A stretch of 64,000 bases of DNA from Diprion similis (lineage: Eukaryota; Arthropoda; Insecta; Hymenoptera; Diprionidae), in NCBI RefSeq assembly GCF_021155765.1, contig NC_060110.1, positions 20,978,001-21,042,000 on the forward strand. The letters are read 5' to 3'. The notes beneath the pieces are model-generated. The model did not search any database. It was given only the letters and a program-made list of their open reading frames with translations, and had not been told where the DNA came from. Positions 14,713 to 28,064 of the stretch are shown here, piece by piece (positions within the stretch are counted from its first letter, which is position 1; every line of letters starts with the position of its first letter). A program made the position numbers and the translations under genes.

Positions 14713-16781
14713 CACACAGAACCATAAAACAAACAAACATCCAACACATACATACAGCTATTACAGTACTTGGCTCAATTAGGAGGTAAGTTCTGCACAT
14801 TACGATACTCGAACTATACATATGTGTGTATATGTATAATATATATCGCGTTCCGCATCGCTGTATATAGAATAAAATATCATAATTCATAAGACACAAA
14901 TTGCATTAAAAAATATCATTCCTTATTGTATTATAATGTAGTTTTTGCATAAGGTGCATAATTCACCTTACTTTATACCGTAACCTACTGCACTAATATT
15001 AATAGTAATAATTGTAAGTATCTCCTCCGATGCTGTACACGTTTTTTAGTATATGTCCAATTACTTGATTTACTTGTAATAGGAATAATAATTATAATAT
15101 CTGTATAACGTTTCTTTAGATAATGATAATATTAATAATGAAAATAATTCTTATTCGGTACATACTTTCATTCGTTTCTACTTGGACGATTTAGATTTTA
15201 CTCTTTACTTTCTTTGTTCAATGTATTCTTTAACGAATAAAGCATTTAAATGACACACCAAAATGAGAAATTCTTATGAAGCACAAATGTATACCATTGT
15301 TCACATAATCTGTAGCAATATCGCTAGACGAAATGATGCAATTGAACGCAAATATTACCCATATAATAATTTCTGGATAGCTATACTTTTACACAACTTG
15401 ATAACAACACTTTTCTTATACGGCAAATTTTGACCTATGCATAATTAACGTAATCTTTATCGTGTTAGGCAGAGTTTATGGTTATTACAGAGAGACAAAT
15501 TTTATCGATGCAAGCTACACGTTACTTCACTTATTTATTATTGTTCGTATCTTGTCTTTTTTCTAAAAGTTTTGTACACATATGAATGTCACAAGGGTAG
15601 AATCAAGATTGTTTAAAAAAATATTCCCCTTCTTGCCTAACTTGAGCGCACTATAATTTTCGCAGCTGTATTCATATCACATCTTGACATGATCGAATGT
15701 CTAATTTTGATCTGTTGAATAGCCGTATACAGCTGCGCGTATCTTATAAACTACTACAAATGACTCATAACCGATTGGTCATAATAACATCCAGATGTGC
15801 ACAAGATCATGGAATATGGATCAAAATACCTATAATTTCAAAAAGATTGACAGACATTAATAAAAAACGAACACATTTCATTATGGCGAATTGTTTACCC
15901 TGTAGCAAGGGGAGGATCTTAGTCGAATGGTTAATTCGAAAAAGTCAGATTAGTTGATCATTGTTTCAGTTTTCATAGTCAGTTACATAAACCTTATCAG
16001 TGAGAGAGCAGCACTATGGTGAAGGCCTCTGACCACATCAAATGGACTATTGAAAAGACAAAGCTTTCAAACGTAGATATAAAAAATAAAGCAGCCATTG
16101 CGAGGCACAAAAGATGCCAAGCAAACCAGTTCTGAGTATATTATTTATCTACAAGAATCGGATAATTGTTTAGCGCGGAATCAATCAAATTTGCGAAAAC
16201 CTGTTATCTACCGTATATTAATTGCAATAAAGTTGTGATTTTGTTTTTCTTGCAGTACAAAACACATATAAAAACGTGAAATCAACGTAGTCAGCTTAAA
16301 AAGAATAGATAAAAAGTATTTATTGAAGTAATATGCACAAAAATACGAAAACACGGCATATATTCCGGATAATAATAAAATATAAGTATTCATAAATAAT
16401 CATGGACGAAAGACGTCAACGGATTAAAAAAACAAAAAAAAAAAAAAAACCAAAAAAAAAAACCACGTTACTGAAGCTCGCAAATTTTCAAAGCAGCAAT
16501 CTTTCAATAATAGACAAAATTTTACTACGTCATGTTTTCTCTTCTCTTTTACAGCCTGATACAAATTTGACCAGGTAATTTCAATCCGTGTATACAACTG
16601 GTATCATTTTTAACGGGTATGAAATGTATGCAATAGATATAGAAGTGTGAATGATTATCTTTCCACAGTAGTTAATATGCTCTCTATGTACAATTGACGA
16701 TGAATAAATTTCGCGACGGTAAAACGCCCTTTGTCGAATGCCAAATACGCATTTTAAATTCATTTATTTCTTCTATTTACT
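10641..16781. other. Non-coding AT-rich DNA downstream of Mad
   Basis: No recognisable gene. It contains an AT microsatellite (13521-13561), T-rich runs near 13207-13247, an (ACGC)n array at 14656-14712 and an A-rich run near 16433-16461. Parts may belong to a long Mad 3' UTR. Confidence 0.5.
14656..14712 (+). repeat. (ACGC)n microsatellite running into (CA)n
   Basis: About 14 perfect tetranucleotide units followed by a short CA run. Confidence 0.95.
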
Positions 16782-16787
16782 TTTATT
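16782..16787 (-). promoter_or_regulatory. Mad: Candidate Mad polyadenylation signal (AATAAA)
   Basis: This is the first AATAAA on the minus strand after the Mad stop, about 310 nt downstream. A second copy lies at 16763-16768. A longer 3' UTR using more distal sites is equally possible. Confidence 0.35.
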
Positions 16788-17097
16788 ATTATTATTATCA
16801 TCATTGTTTCTCTTTTTATATATCTTATGCCCTATCATATATACTATATAATTGAATAAAATTGTAAAGTTAATTTCAATTACTCATTGGCGCGTCATTG
16901 ATCTGTGATTTTTCCTTTTTTCTATTTCCGTCACACCACGTACTCACTGGAGGATCATCATTAGTTTCTTTCTATCAGTTAGGGTATTTGGAAAATAAAT
17001 TTCTAAGGATGACGGAAGTCTAGGCGGCGTTTCTCTGACCGGATACGCATGCGATTACTTCGCCGAACGCGTGCAAACGACAAGTTTCGAATAACGT

Positions 17098-18715
<1,618 letters not shown>

Positions 18716-20702
18716 CTGGAAATAAAAAGGATTTATTTGTTAAAGATCTGGTTCATTTCGTCATTCATCATAGTTTGTATTATAGTCGTATATCTCACGT
18801 GAATTCGATTACTGGTACATTATTCCTTGGTGAAAAGAAAAAATCGCATCAAATTCTTTTTTTTTTCCCTCTTCCCTATAATGAATTATTAATATATACA
18901 CCATGGAATTTGTCGTCGGATTAAAGCCGTAAACCAAGAAATTTAAATTCGATCCATTGACACGTATAATAAAAGTTTTTATTGCAGCTGAAGTGATTTT
19001 GAACCAACTCAGGAATTCAGGTGAGAATATTTTCGTAGAAAAATCACTTTAAGACGATCAAGAAGAATCAAATCCTGGAACCTAGGGATCCGGTTATCAA
19101 AAGTCGCTGAGAGTTATGTTTGAACATACTTATAGTGTTCTTATATAGACACGCGCATGCATCAAAAATTTCTAAGAAATTGATAGAATTTTTTCCTCTT
19201 TACGCAATAATCTGCCACGATATCAGTTTCAGAGATATCAAAGTTCGACAAAAATCATCGCGGTTAGGTTTCATATTTAGTAAAACGTCACAGAGCAAAT
19301 AAATTTTGTTTACATCAATCATGTATTCGGTTGAAGGATAATTGAAAATTTCTGAACTTGTGTGTTAATAAAATACTACATTTGAATTGAATTGATAACG
19401 CGACCTTGATAAAAAAAAAAAAGACACCAACTATATGATCAAATCTAACACATCAGTTTACATGTACAAACGAGTACAACAACTTTACTCTCTACCGTTG
19501 GAAAAATTATTCAAAATTAGCGCGATGAAAAAAATTTTCGTAGATTGAAATGCGAGAAAACAATAACCAGCTGGTGGGGATTGCAGGGTTCAAATTAGTT
19601 ACGGGTCAGTCAGGTGAAGGAAGGGTCGAGCGTTCTCAGGTAAAGAAACCCTGCAGAACAGGTTCAGCGAATGTGTGAATTTCAAAGTTTTCTGCGAACC
19701 CTCGATACCTGGATGTGTATAATAGGTATTCAGTGCGTTAATTAAGATTCGCGGAATTTCGAAGACCGAAGGCAATTTTTCCAAATATCTACTCTTAAAT
19801 TAGTACACAGATAATAGTAATAATAATAATAATAATAATCTATGAGTGTTCTATTGTCTCATATTATACGAGTGTGTTTTTTGGTGACGCAGTTGAGTAA
19901 ACATCTGCAGGCGATCGTGATTAATCGTTTGGCTAACCGTCAGTATTTCTTTTACAAATAAATACATATATATGCATATAAATATATTTGCATGATATGT
20001 GTAATTATTTACATTGTAAACTGAGCAGCTAAAAAATCATAAAATATGCAGTATTTACCAAAACTTGTCCGCAATTTTGTGGCGATCCGGACGGATTTAA
20101 TGGAAATAGCATGAAGGGTTTGACATAAAATTTTTATAACGGCGTGTATGGATATTAATGTGACTAAAAGCAAAAGTAGCCTGTAACAAAACGATCGTAT
20201 AGTCGGCGATAAAAATAATTATCTTTTATTTATTTTATTTTTTTTTTTTTTCATTTTTTTGCCGAAGCGGTGAAAAACTTTAGATCCACCTGTGATTTAT
20301 TTTTATTCTTTACACGAAAGCAAAATAATATGTATACATATGTTTTATACGTTCCAATTGAAGTATGTATCTAATTTCGTACAGGTTCGAAGTATGGATC
20401 TTACGCTCTGCGCGCCGTTTGTGAACTCCGCGTAGCACCGCGCGGTCTGCAGAATCCACTATATTTTATACGCAGAATTTAATGAAATAGGGTTTAATGC
20501 AAAGCGTTCGGATAGATACGCGTGCGCCTTTCCGCGCGTGTCGTGTTGTTACGTGTAATATGCGTAAGACGACCGCATGTACGTATCCACTATCCATACA
20601 TGCACAGAGTAACTGACGTGGCGCGGTAGTAAAAACGGCGCGAAATTACACGCGCAGAGTGTCAGAGGAGTGAATAATAAGAGAGTAGAGTGTAAGGTTG
20701 GC

Positions 20703-20731
<29 letters not shown>
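20703..20731 (+). repeat. 29-bp homopolymer G run
   Basis: Uninterrupted G from 20703 to 20731. Confidence 0.95.
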
Positions 20732-20734
<3 letters not shown>

Positions 20735-21583
20735 CAACGTGCTCGTTCACCCTTCCTATCAGTTGCCGTTTTTCCGCTTACAGTGAGTCATTGCACTTGC
20801 GCGAGGCGATTCAACGAAATCAAATGACGATGATAAATGGGCAATAATAAGAATATATCGATGAAACATAATACGAGAAGGAAAAAAAATTACGAAATAT
20901 GTATATATATATATTTGTGTGCGCGTGTGTGTACATACGTCATTCATTACGTTTGGTCATTCAGACTTGCCACCCTGCCGTTATATGCAACACAATTACT
21001 GTTCAATTTTGATAGATCATATTGCTTACAACACTTGCTGTATTGAAATGAAAATTTTGGCAAAACTGCGCCCGATGACTCACGCCTGCAAGAATTTTTC
21101 TCTCTCACCCACTTGGTATTATTATTACACACGCACAGGATGTTGCGACTATAATAATTCGACCGATCGTTCAGTATATGTATATAGAGCAAAAGAAATG
21201 GCAAACCCTGTACATCTACGAGCAGCTATTTGTTATATATACATATATATATATATTATATATGTGTGTGTGTGTAGGAATTGCGATACAGAGCGCATCG
21301 CACCGTTGCAAATCCAATCTTATTTGAATGAGAGAAAAAAAAAAAAAACAGAAAGAAAAACGGGAAAGTGATAGAACCGGCTCGCTCATCGCCCCCGTAG
21401 CATCACGCCATACAGCTATGGGGTCTGAACCCTATTGCGTGTAATACAACGCGGCATAAATGAGTCTTGAAAACGAACTCCCGCTGCTTTCGTATACGAA
21501 TTAACACGTGTTCGTCGATCAGTTTTTCCTTCCTTCCTTCTCCATTGCTGCACCACCACGGCACACACATACATGTGTGCGTG

Positions 21584-21586
<3 letters not shown>

Positions 21587-21621
<35 letters not shown>

Positions 21622-21666
21622 CACTACCACGGGGCAAGTGGCAGAGCAGAGCAGAGCAGAGCAGAG
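21587..21666 (+). repeat. (TA)n followed by (GCAGA)5
   Basis: Alternating TA at 21587-21619, then five GCAGA pentamers at 21641-21666 separated by 21 bp of unique sequence. Confidence 0.9.
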
Positions 21667-22594
21667 CGGCACTACAGTTCCGAGAATATTTCTTTCAATC
21701 GAATTTCTTTATTTATTCTATTATTATTGCGATCGCCGCCCTACCCTCACCCCTCTTTGATCCGTCGCACGAGTCTTTTTCTCTCTCTCTTTCTGGCTGT
21801 TCTGTAAATTATATACATGTAACGTACATAATGTATAATAGTGGCAAGCTGTCGAAAATGATAAGGGGATTTAATTTTACGTATTATAAAAAGCCAATTA
21901 CACGAATGCTGTGTACGTTTGATAAATCGCGGTAGCGAGGTTATTCGTGTGCATACTTCGGCGGGTGTGTTAAAATTGAAAAGTAAACACAATAAAGTCA
22001 TCGAATCTCAGAAAAAGAAACTGTTTCTTAATTAGTTAATCAATTAATTATTGCATACCTAATCTGCACCGCGTGTAGGGTGAAATCGTGGGTCAGGCGG
22101 TCAGATCTCGGTGAAAAAATATTTGGGCAGTGGGAAGAAATAAAAATGAAAAAGCGTAAGACACGAATTCAAAAAACCAAGTAATCCTCTTTAAAATTCA
22201 ACCTGTAATTACCCTATTTTTTTTAATTATTGCGATTTAAGAGCGGCGTAGATATTTTTTCTTAGCATTGACAAATCGCTAATTAGTTTTGAGACATATA
22301 TATCTATGTATATATGTATATATATTTAAACCAATGTAATTTGCATCAGATCGTTGTTTAGATAAATATTATATACGCTGGGTGAAAGTGATACGATTTA
22401 GAAACTCGTGGAGAAGAAAAATTGAAATATAAATTCAGAGTTTAGACGGAGAAAAAAAAAGAAAAAGTGTGAAAAAAGAATAGAAAAGAAAACCCCGGGA
22501 AATATTCTACTTACGAGAACGAATGTATGAATGAATCAAGCTGTGATGATTCGTGATACATATATATATATATATATATGTAACATTTACTCAC

Positions 22595-23480
22595 GTCCTC
22601 TCTGGCGAATGCGAGTTTTTCTCCTCAACGATTAAATTGGCGAAAGAACGGGGTTCCGAGAAGCACCTCGAGTAATGATACGTCACTGTCAATTGCAATG
22701 AGGCAGAGTGCGTGCGGCGAGCGTTTGTTGTTTGTTGGCGGTTACTCGTAGTGTTAAATCTCCCAGGATATTTGTTACCCTCAGGATCTGACCCCCTACT
22801 TTAAAAGCGATGAAAATAAGAAAAAGAAGAATATAACTTAATAAGGTGAGGAAAATTGGAGTTATAAAAATTGCGAGAGTAAACGCGAAAGAAGCGAAGT
22901 AGTGAAATAAGGAGAAAAGATAAAAAGAAAACAATACCGAAGCACATGTGCCGGGAGGGAATAAAATCACTCACTTCGTCTATGTGCATATGTATTTCGT
23001 AACTCGGATCGACGCAGCTCGATCGAATCCCTCGGAATCGATCCAACTCTCGTCGGATCGAGAGAGGCAGGTAAGCGATGCGCCTCGTCTCTATCGCCGG
23101 AATTCGCTCCCCGTCCGTCAGGTTGGACGATATTGTGAGAAATCAGTCGGTTCGCTGCTGCCCCACGCCAATGTGGTCTCTCGGTCGAAGGAACGACCGA
23201 CGTCTACTCCTCGAGGGGCACAAGCAAGCACAAGATTAACCCGCGGTATCGAGCCACAAGCCACAAGACGACGGTCGGAATTGCGAGCCGAGTTCGGCGA
23301 GACTGGTACACGCGGTAAAAAAAACTGGCCGACGTACGATCAAACACCCGCGTTGCTGAAACGGAAGTTCGGGAAGCGATTCACATTTTTGAGCACGTTA
23401 TTTGTCACTAATGTTTACACACCACCGTCCATGATGTCGCATAGCATTATGGCGGCCGTGTTTACGGGCGACGCGCGTCA

Positions 23481-23511
<31 letters not shown>

Positions 23512-23514
23512 CTG

Positions 23515-23547
<33 letters not shown>

Positions 23548-24100
23548 GAAGGCTCAAGCAGGCAGAGCCATGAGCCATGGGCAGAGCTACCGGCGCCCCC
23601 GGTGACCGAGAAGAGAGGCGATCCCAAGCCAACCAACGAAGTAACGAACCAACCCAACCAACGGTCGACGACACGCGCGTACCGCCGACGCACGTCACTC
23701 GACACACGCCTGTGCGCCTCGCAAGTCGCATCAATTTTCGTTACATGCGATCGAATCCCCCCCCCTTTTCAACCCGCCCATTTCACATCCTCGGCTCTCC
23801 TCTCGTGGTAATCGAATATTGCTCTAGTCGCAATCGCGGATCTCAACGACGTCTGGCGACTCCGTTGTGAAACGGGAAACCGTTGACCGAAGATGTATAT
23901 TGACTGATTTTTTGTGGGCACTCGGAGGTGTTCATCCTCTCTGATACACCGTTCGTCGAACAATTTAAAACGGTTACTTACTTCCGGGCGTATTTACGTG
24001 ACCATTGATCGGCAGGTAAGTGGGCCTGAAGCATTGAGAAGCTGTGTTAACGATTCGGTAGCTTCTTTATCGGCGGGAGCTGTTTGACACGCAAATCCCA
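22595..24100 (-). promoter_or_regulatory. Mad: Candidate Mad promoter region with alternative non-coding first exons
   Basis: This is a GC- and CpG-richer stretch 4-5 kb upstream of the Mad coding exon. Three good minus-strand donors could each join the acceptor at 18716. Exons would end at 22595 (GGAC|GTGAGTAA), 22975 (CGAA|GTGAGTGA) and 23982 (GGAA|GTAAGTAA). Two plus-strand donors also occur, after 23070 (GCAG|GTAAGC) and 24015 (GCAG|GTAAGT), so a divergent plus-strand transcript is possible. Exon starts cannot be fixed from the sequence alone. Confidence 0.4.
23481..23546 (+). repeat. (CTGC)n/(CTG)n compound microsatellite
   Basis: CTGC tetramers at about 23481-23513 pass into CTG triplets to 23546, inside the candidate Mad promoter region. 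Confidence 0.95.
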
Positions 24101-25166
24101 TCATCGCACGAAAGCCCATTAGGGTAGCTTGTGTCGGGGGGGAAATTACCATGATCGTGAAACGAAACTATTTCTACTATTATCTCGGTCGGGCTGACCT
24201 TATTCTGGGTGTTCATCGACGGAACTTTGGGATGATTTCAATTGGTAAGGAATGTATAGTCAGGTGAGAAAAATGATGATAAGGTATTATGGCCTTATCG
24301 CTCGCCTTACTGTACCAAGGAGACCCCCGAAACTGAGACATCGGACTTATACCGTTGGATCAACTGTGCAGAGAACGTGTAATTTCTGCATTTATTTTTG
24401 CCACTCGTGATAATACAGTTGCATGTTACTTTTTCCTATGCCATATTTTATAAATACAATGCAACGTATTTACAAAATCAGAGGCATAATAAAAACAATG
24501 ATGTGTATACAATATTTTAATTATTAATGAATGTAGTTATACGTGCAATTAGTATGGTTACATTAAGTATTTATATTTAATCGTTTCATCGGAATAAATA
24601 ATAGGCGCGGAGAGAACATTTCACATATTTTTCTCGTCTCGTGACATGTTTCAAGGTAATCGAGGAATCGGATGTTAATACTGAACACAGCTTATGCAGT
24701 ACAGAACCTTCCTTCATGGGCTGGTACATTTTCATTTTTCTTCTTTATCCTATTTTTTTTGTTAGATACATTATGAACTATTTCACAGTATGTTTTCCTT
24801 GTTTCACGTAATTGGTATTTACTTATCCTTTGCTTTTCTCTTTCTTGTAATATCCCTAGTCATCGTTTAGTTAGTTCTTCATCCAACAGATTGCTTGTAT
24901 TGTACGTGTATACCTTTTAACGAATGAAAAGTGTACTACTTGCGAGTTTACATAGAAAAGCGGGAAAATTATGCAACTAGATGGAAAAGAATAATGAAAT
25001 AAATACAGGAATACTTGAATGAGACAAGAATAATTAAAATTCATAGACAGCATAGTACCGTCTTGAGGTACATAATTTATGTATGGAAATGTGTACATGG
25101 GTGGAACGAATTTAGCAATATAGTAAATAAAACTAACCGTGATAAAGTACAATGCGACAATAGGTA
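24101..25166. other. Non-coding spacer between the Stip1 3' end and the Mad 5' region
   Basis: AT-rich, with only short chance ORFs. No structured element was recognised. Confidence 0.5.
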
Positions 25167-25172
25167 TTTATT
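25167..25172 (-). promoter_or_regulatory. Stip1: Candidate Stip1 polyadenylation signal (AATAAA)
   Basis: This AATAAA on the minus strand lies about 405 nt after the Stip1 stop codon. No canonical copy was seen closer to the stop. Confidence 0.35.
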
Positions 25173-25575
25173 ATTTCCTTTAGCTCAATTATTCACGGAT
25201 ACAAAAAACTTGCCCAATATCAGACACTGGGAAATTCATAATTCGTATCTGATCATTTTTATGCAAAAATCGAGAAACGTTATTTGACCGATTTGACTAG
25301 CAAATCGACAATCGTATCATGATACAATACAAGAGACAAAACAGTAAAGGCAAGCACTCGGTGGAGTTGAAAACCTCATTCACCCAATTGTACGTAGAAT
25401 ACGATAGAAATTGTAAAATTAACGTATCATTAACTAAATGTAAAGCCGTCCTCATCGTAATGAAGAAACACAGCGATAATAGAATGTTATATTGTATTAT
25501 GTTGTTATCTTCTAAGGCGGGTACAGCTGGTAAATTCTTATAGATATTGTTGGCTGTTCCATTCTCCTTTCTTTT

Positions 25576-27888
25576 TCAATGTATTGCTACAAGTCCGGAT
25601 TCAAGAAGCTTTTGAATTTTCGCCGCAATGTCCGGATTTTTAAGGTGACTGCAAAGAATTAAAGAAAGAGTTACTGAAATGAACTAAATTATCACAAAAT
25701 TATGGATGAGAATTGTATAATATTGTATTCCTTAAGTAAGGTGTATAGCTATTAATCAAAAGAAGCGTGATTCTATATTACATGCATTGTTCCTGAATCA
25801 TTCAAATTGAGATCGTCAACCACAGGTTTTGTAAAAATCAATAAACTTACTCTTGGAGCGCTTTTGGATCGCTCTGCATTTGTTCAAGAATCAAACGCAT
25901 CGCCGGATCTCTGAGGATGTTCTGAACCTCCGGATCAGCCATGGCTCTCTTCCTCACTTCCTCTGGATTGGAGCTAACAGCGACGGTACAAGAGCGGTAG
26001 CCTTCGAGCGCTTCGCTATTGGATGGGTCTATTTCTAATGCTTTCTGATAAGCAGACAGAGCTTTTCCTTGCTGCTGCATTCCTTGAAGGATTTTACCCT
26101 TTCTTATCCATCCTTTGATGAATTTTGGGTCAATTTCTACACACTTCTCACAGTCTTTTAACCCTAAGTCAAAAGCTACAAGTTTAGTATAGCAGGCTGC
26201 TCTGTTACTATAATATTTTGGCTCGTCAGGGTTTCTCAAAATGGCTTCCGAGTAGTGTTTTACTGCTCCGACGTAATCTCCATCCTTGAACTTTTGATTT
26301 CCGAGCTCCTTTTCCTCCTCAGCTTTGATCGGGTCGATATAGGCCTTTCTCTCCTGTTCCTTGATTTTCTTATCGATATCAGACAGGAGGGTTTTAATCT
26401 CGGGTGTTCTGTGCTCGGACATAGATTTTTCGTAATTAACTTTAGCCTGCTTCCAATTCTCTAATTTCTTATAGGCATTTCCAATTCGAGTGAACGCCTT
26501 GGCTATCAGTTTAAAATCTGCCCTATTTTCCCGACCAACCTCAATGGCCTGCTCGCATTGTTCTATACACTTTTGATACTCTTTTTGCTCAAAGTAAACT
26601 GCTGCGACATTGTTTCGATACGTGATGTCCGTAGGGTCAAGCTCGATGGCTTTATTATAATGTTCTAAAGCAGCCTCGAAGTTCTTTTTCTTATATGCCT
26701 CGTTTCCAAGTTCTTTCTCTTTCCTAGCTGCCTTCTTCTCCTCGGGAAGATTCTCATCCTCTTTTTTCTCGGGTTTGGCCTCTTGCTTAGGCTGGGAAGT
26801 CTCTCTCGTAGGCTTTGGCGGGTCGACATCCATCGGCTCGTCCATGTCTCCAGGATTCAGTCCAAGAAGTACGCTCAATGTCGTCAGTACTCGATTATCC
26901 TGCAGCCTAGCTCCAAGAACCCTGGGATTACTCCTGAGCTCCTGGATCAGTTTAACATACTCAGGGTCGTCGAGGTACGCTTTAGTCCTAGGATCGCTGC
27001 GCAATTTTACAAAGATATCTGGGGCGTTAAAAGGATTTGCGTCACTCCTCTGCGCCTGCACTTCGGACAAGCCCTCCCTCAACTGCTGATTATCAGGGTC
27101 TAATTTGAGACCCTCCTCATATGCCTTTATCGACTCGTCCAATCTGCCGAGGTACGCGAGAGCGCTACCCTTTCTAGAGTAGCCCTTAACCCAGTCAGGC
27201 TTTAGCTCTACCGTTTTCGTAGCATCCTCTAGCGCCTGCTCGTACTTTTCAGCTTTGGCATAGGCCGCTGATCTGTTGCTATACAATACGTGGTTATTAC
27301 CATCCAAAGCGATTGCCTCTGTGTAATAATTGACCGCTTCATCATATTTGCCTTCTTGCAGCGCGGCGTTGCCTTTGTCTTTCAGTGCTGACACCTAGAG
27401 CGATAATCAAACATTGCAGAGGTTATTATCAGGAGTGAAAAGAATACGATTTATTGTTTAAAACTGACGTAGAAGTAGCATTTTTACCACAGTAATCGTC
27501 ATGCTATCACCGTTTTTTCAAATCACGGTCGCAAGGATACGGGAAAACGGAGTGATGTGTAACTTTCGCCTCAATTTATTCGCAACGACAACTTGACTGA
27601 CTATTTTGCCAATCGGCAAAGGAACAGACAAACAAATTACGGGTATAAACAAAACTTTTGTAACAATGGAATGCTTGCGAAGCCGCGTGAACTTGAACAG
27701 TTGACGGGGTGGCCCGAACGCGTGCATCGTGAGCACACCGAGTGATGAAAGCGTAGTTATATACCTTGTGTGTCGGCGAAATTACAGCGAAAAATGATGA
27801 GGTATCCTTGAAAACATTTTCGCCTGATCGGATCGTGCGATTTTCGGAGATTAATTAGGATCGTAATTATTTACTATACCTTTTCCAT
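25576..27888 (-). CDS. Stip1: Stress-induced phosphoprotein 1 / Hsp70-Hsp90 organising protein (complete, 3 coding exons)
   Basis: The coding join is 27888-27880, 27394-25851 and 25648-25576, giving 541 aa (the human protein has 543). Exon 1 encodes only Met-Glu-Lys before a GTATAG donor. Exon 2 begins after CTCTAG with GTG (Val4). The last exon encodes about 24 residues, HLKNPD... to the stop. The order is TPR1 (about 4-105), the DP1 Asp-Pro region (about 125-185), a charged linker, TPR2A (about 223-340), TPR2B (about 358-475) and DP2 (about 485-541). The carboxylate-clamp residues that grip the EEVD tail of Hsp70 are all present in TPR1: Lys8, Asn12, Asn43, Lys73 and Arg77. Those of TPR2A, for the Hsp90 tail, are Lys230, Asn234, Asn265, Lys302 and Arg306. 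As in the family, it is a cytosolic co-chaperone passing clients from Hsp70 to Hsp90. Asp519 replaces the usual Glu at the last exon junction. Confidence 0.97.
27395..27879 (-). other. Stip1: Stip1 intron 1
   Basis: This 485-bp intron separates the 9-nt coding part of exon 1 from the main exon. It contains no recognisable gene. An intron straight after the first three codons would allow translational start and promoter elements to sit apart from the large TPR exon. Confidence 0.85.
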
Positions 27889-28064
27889 TACGCCGGTGAC
27901 GTCCGTGCGTTTAAGGTTCGCTCGCGTCGATCAAAACTGTCTGACTCTTTCTCTGTGTGCCGCTTCGAATGCTTCGACGATTTAGGCAGAAAGCTCTGGA
28001 AGTATTCTTGGTTGGCATACGCATCGCTGCTGGCGCCATGCGCCCTTAGAACGAACCAGAACAT
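27888..28064 (-). other. Possible upstream ORF overlapping the Stip1 start (TAATG)
   Basis: A 58-codon frame opens with ATG at 28064 and its TAA stop shares one base with the Stip1 ATG (TAATG). It matters only if the Stip1 transcript starts upstream of 28064, which cannot be seen. The encoded peptide is Ser/Arg/Lys-rich with no recognised domain. Confidence 0.25.

Larger units (their letters stand above)
18716..22594. other. Mad 5' intron (inferred)
   Basis: AT-rich with no coding exon recognised. It holds an AAT repeat (19817-19839), a 29-bp G run (20703-20731), a TA array (21587-21619) and (GCAGA)5 (21641-21666). Intron status follows from the acceptor at 18716 and the donors at 22.6-24.0 kb. 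Confidence 0.5.

Noticed and set aside
22948-23811. 287-codon open frame on the plus strand
   Set aside because: It runs through the CTGC/CTG microsatellite, shows no domain or codon bias, and lies in the CpG-rich Mad promoter region, where stop codons are rare by chance.
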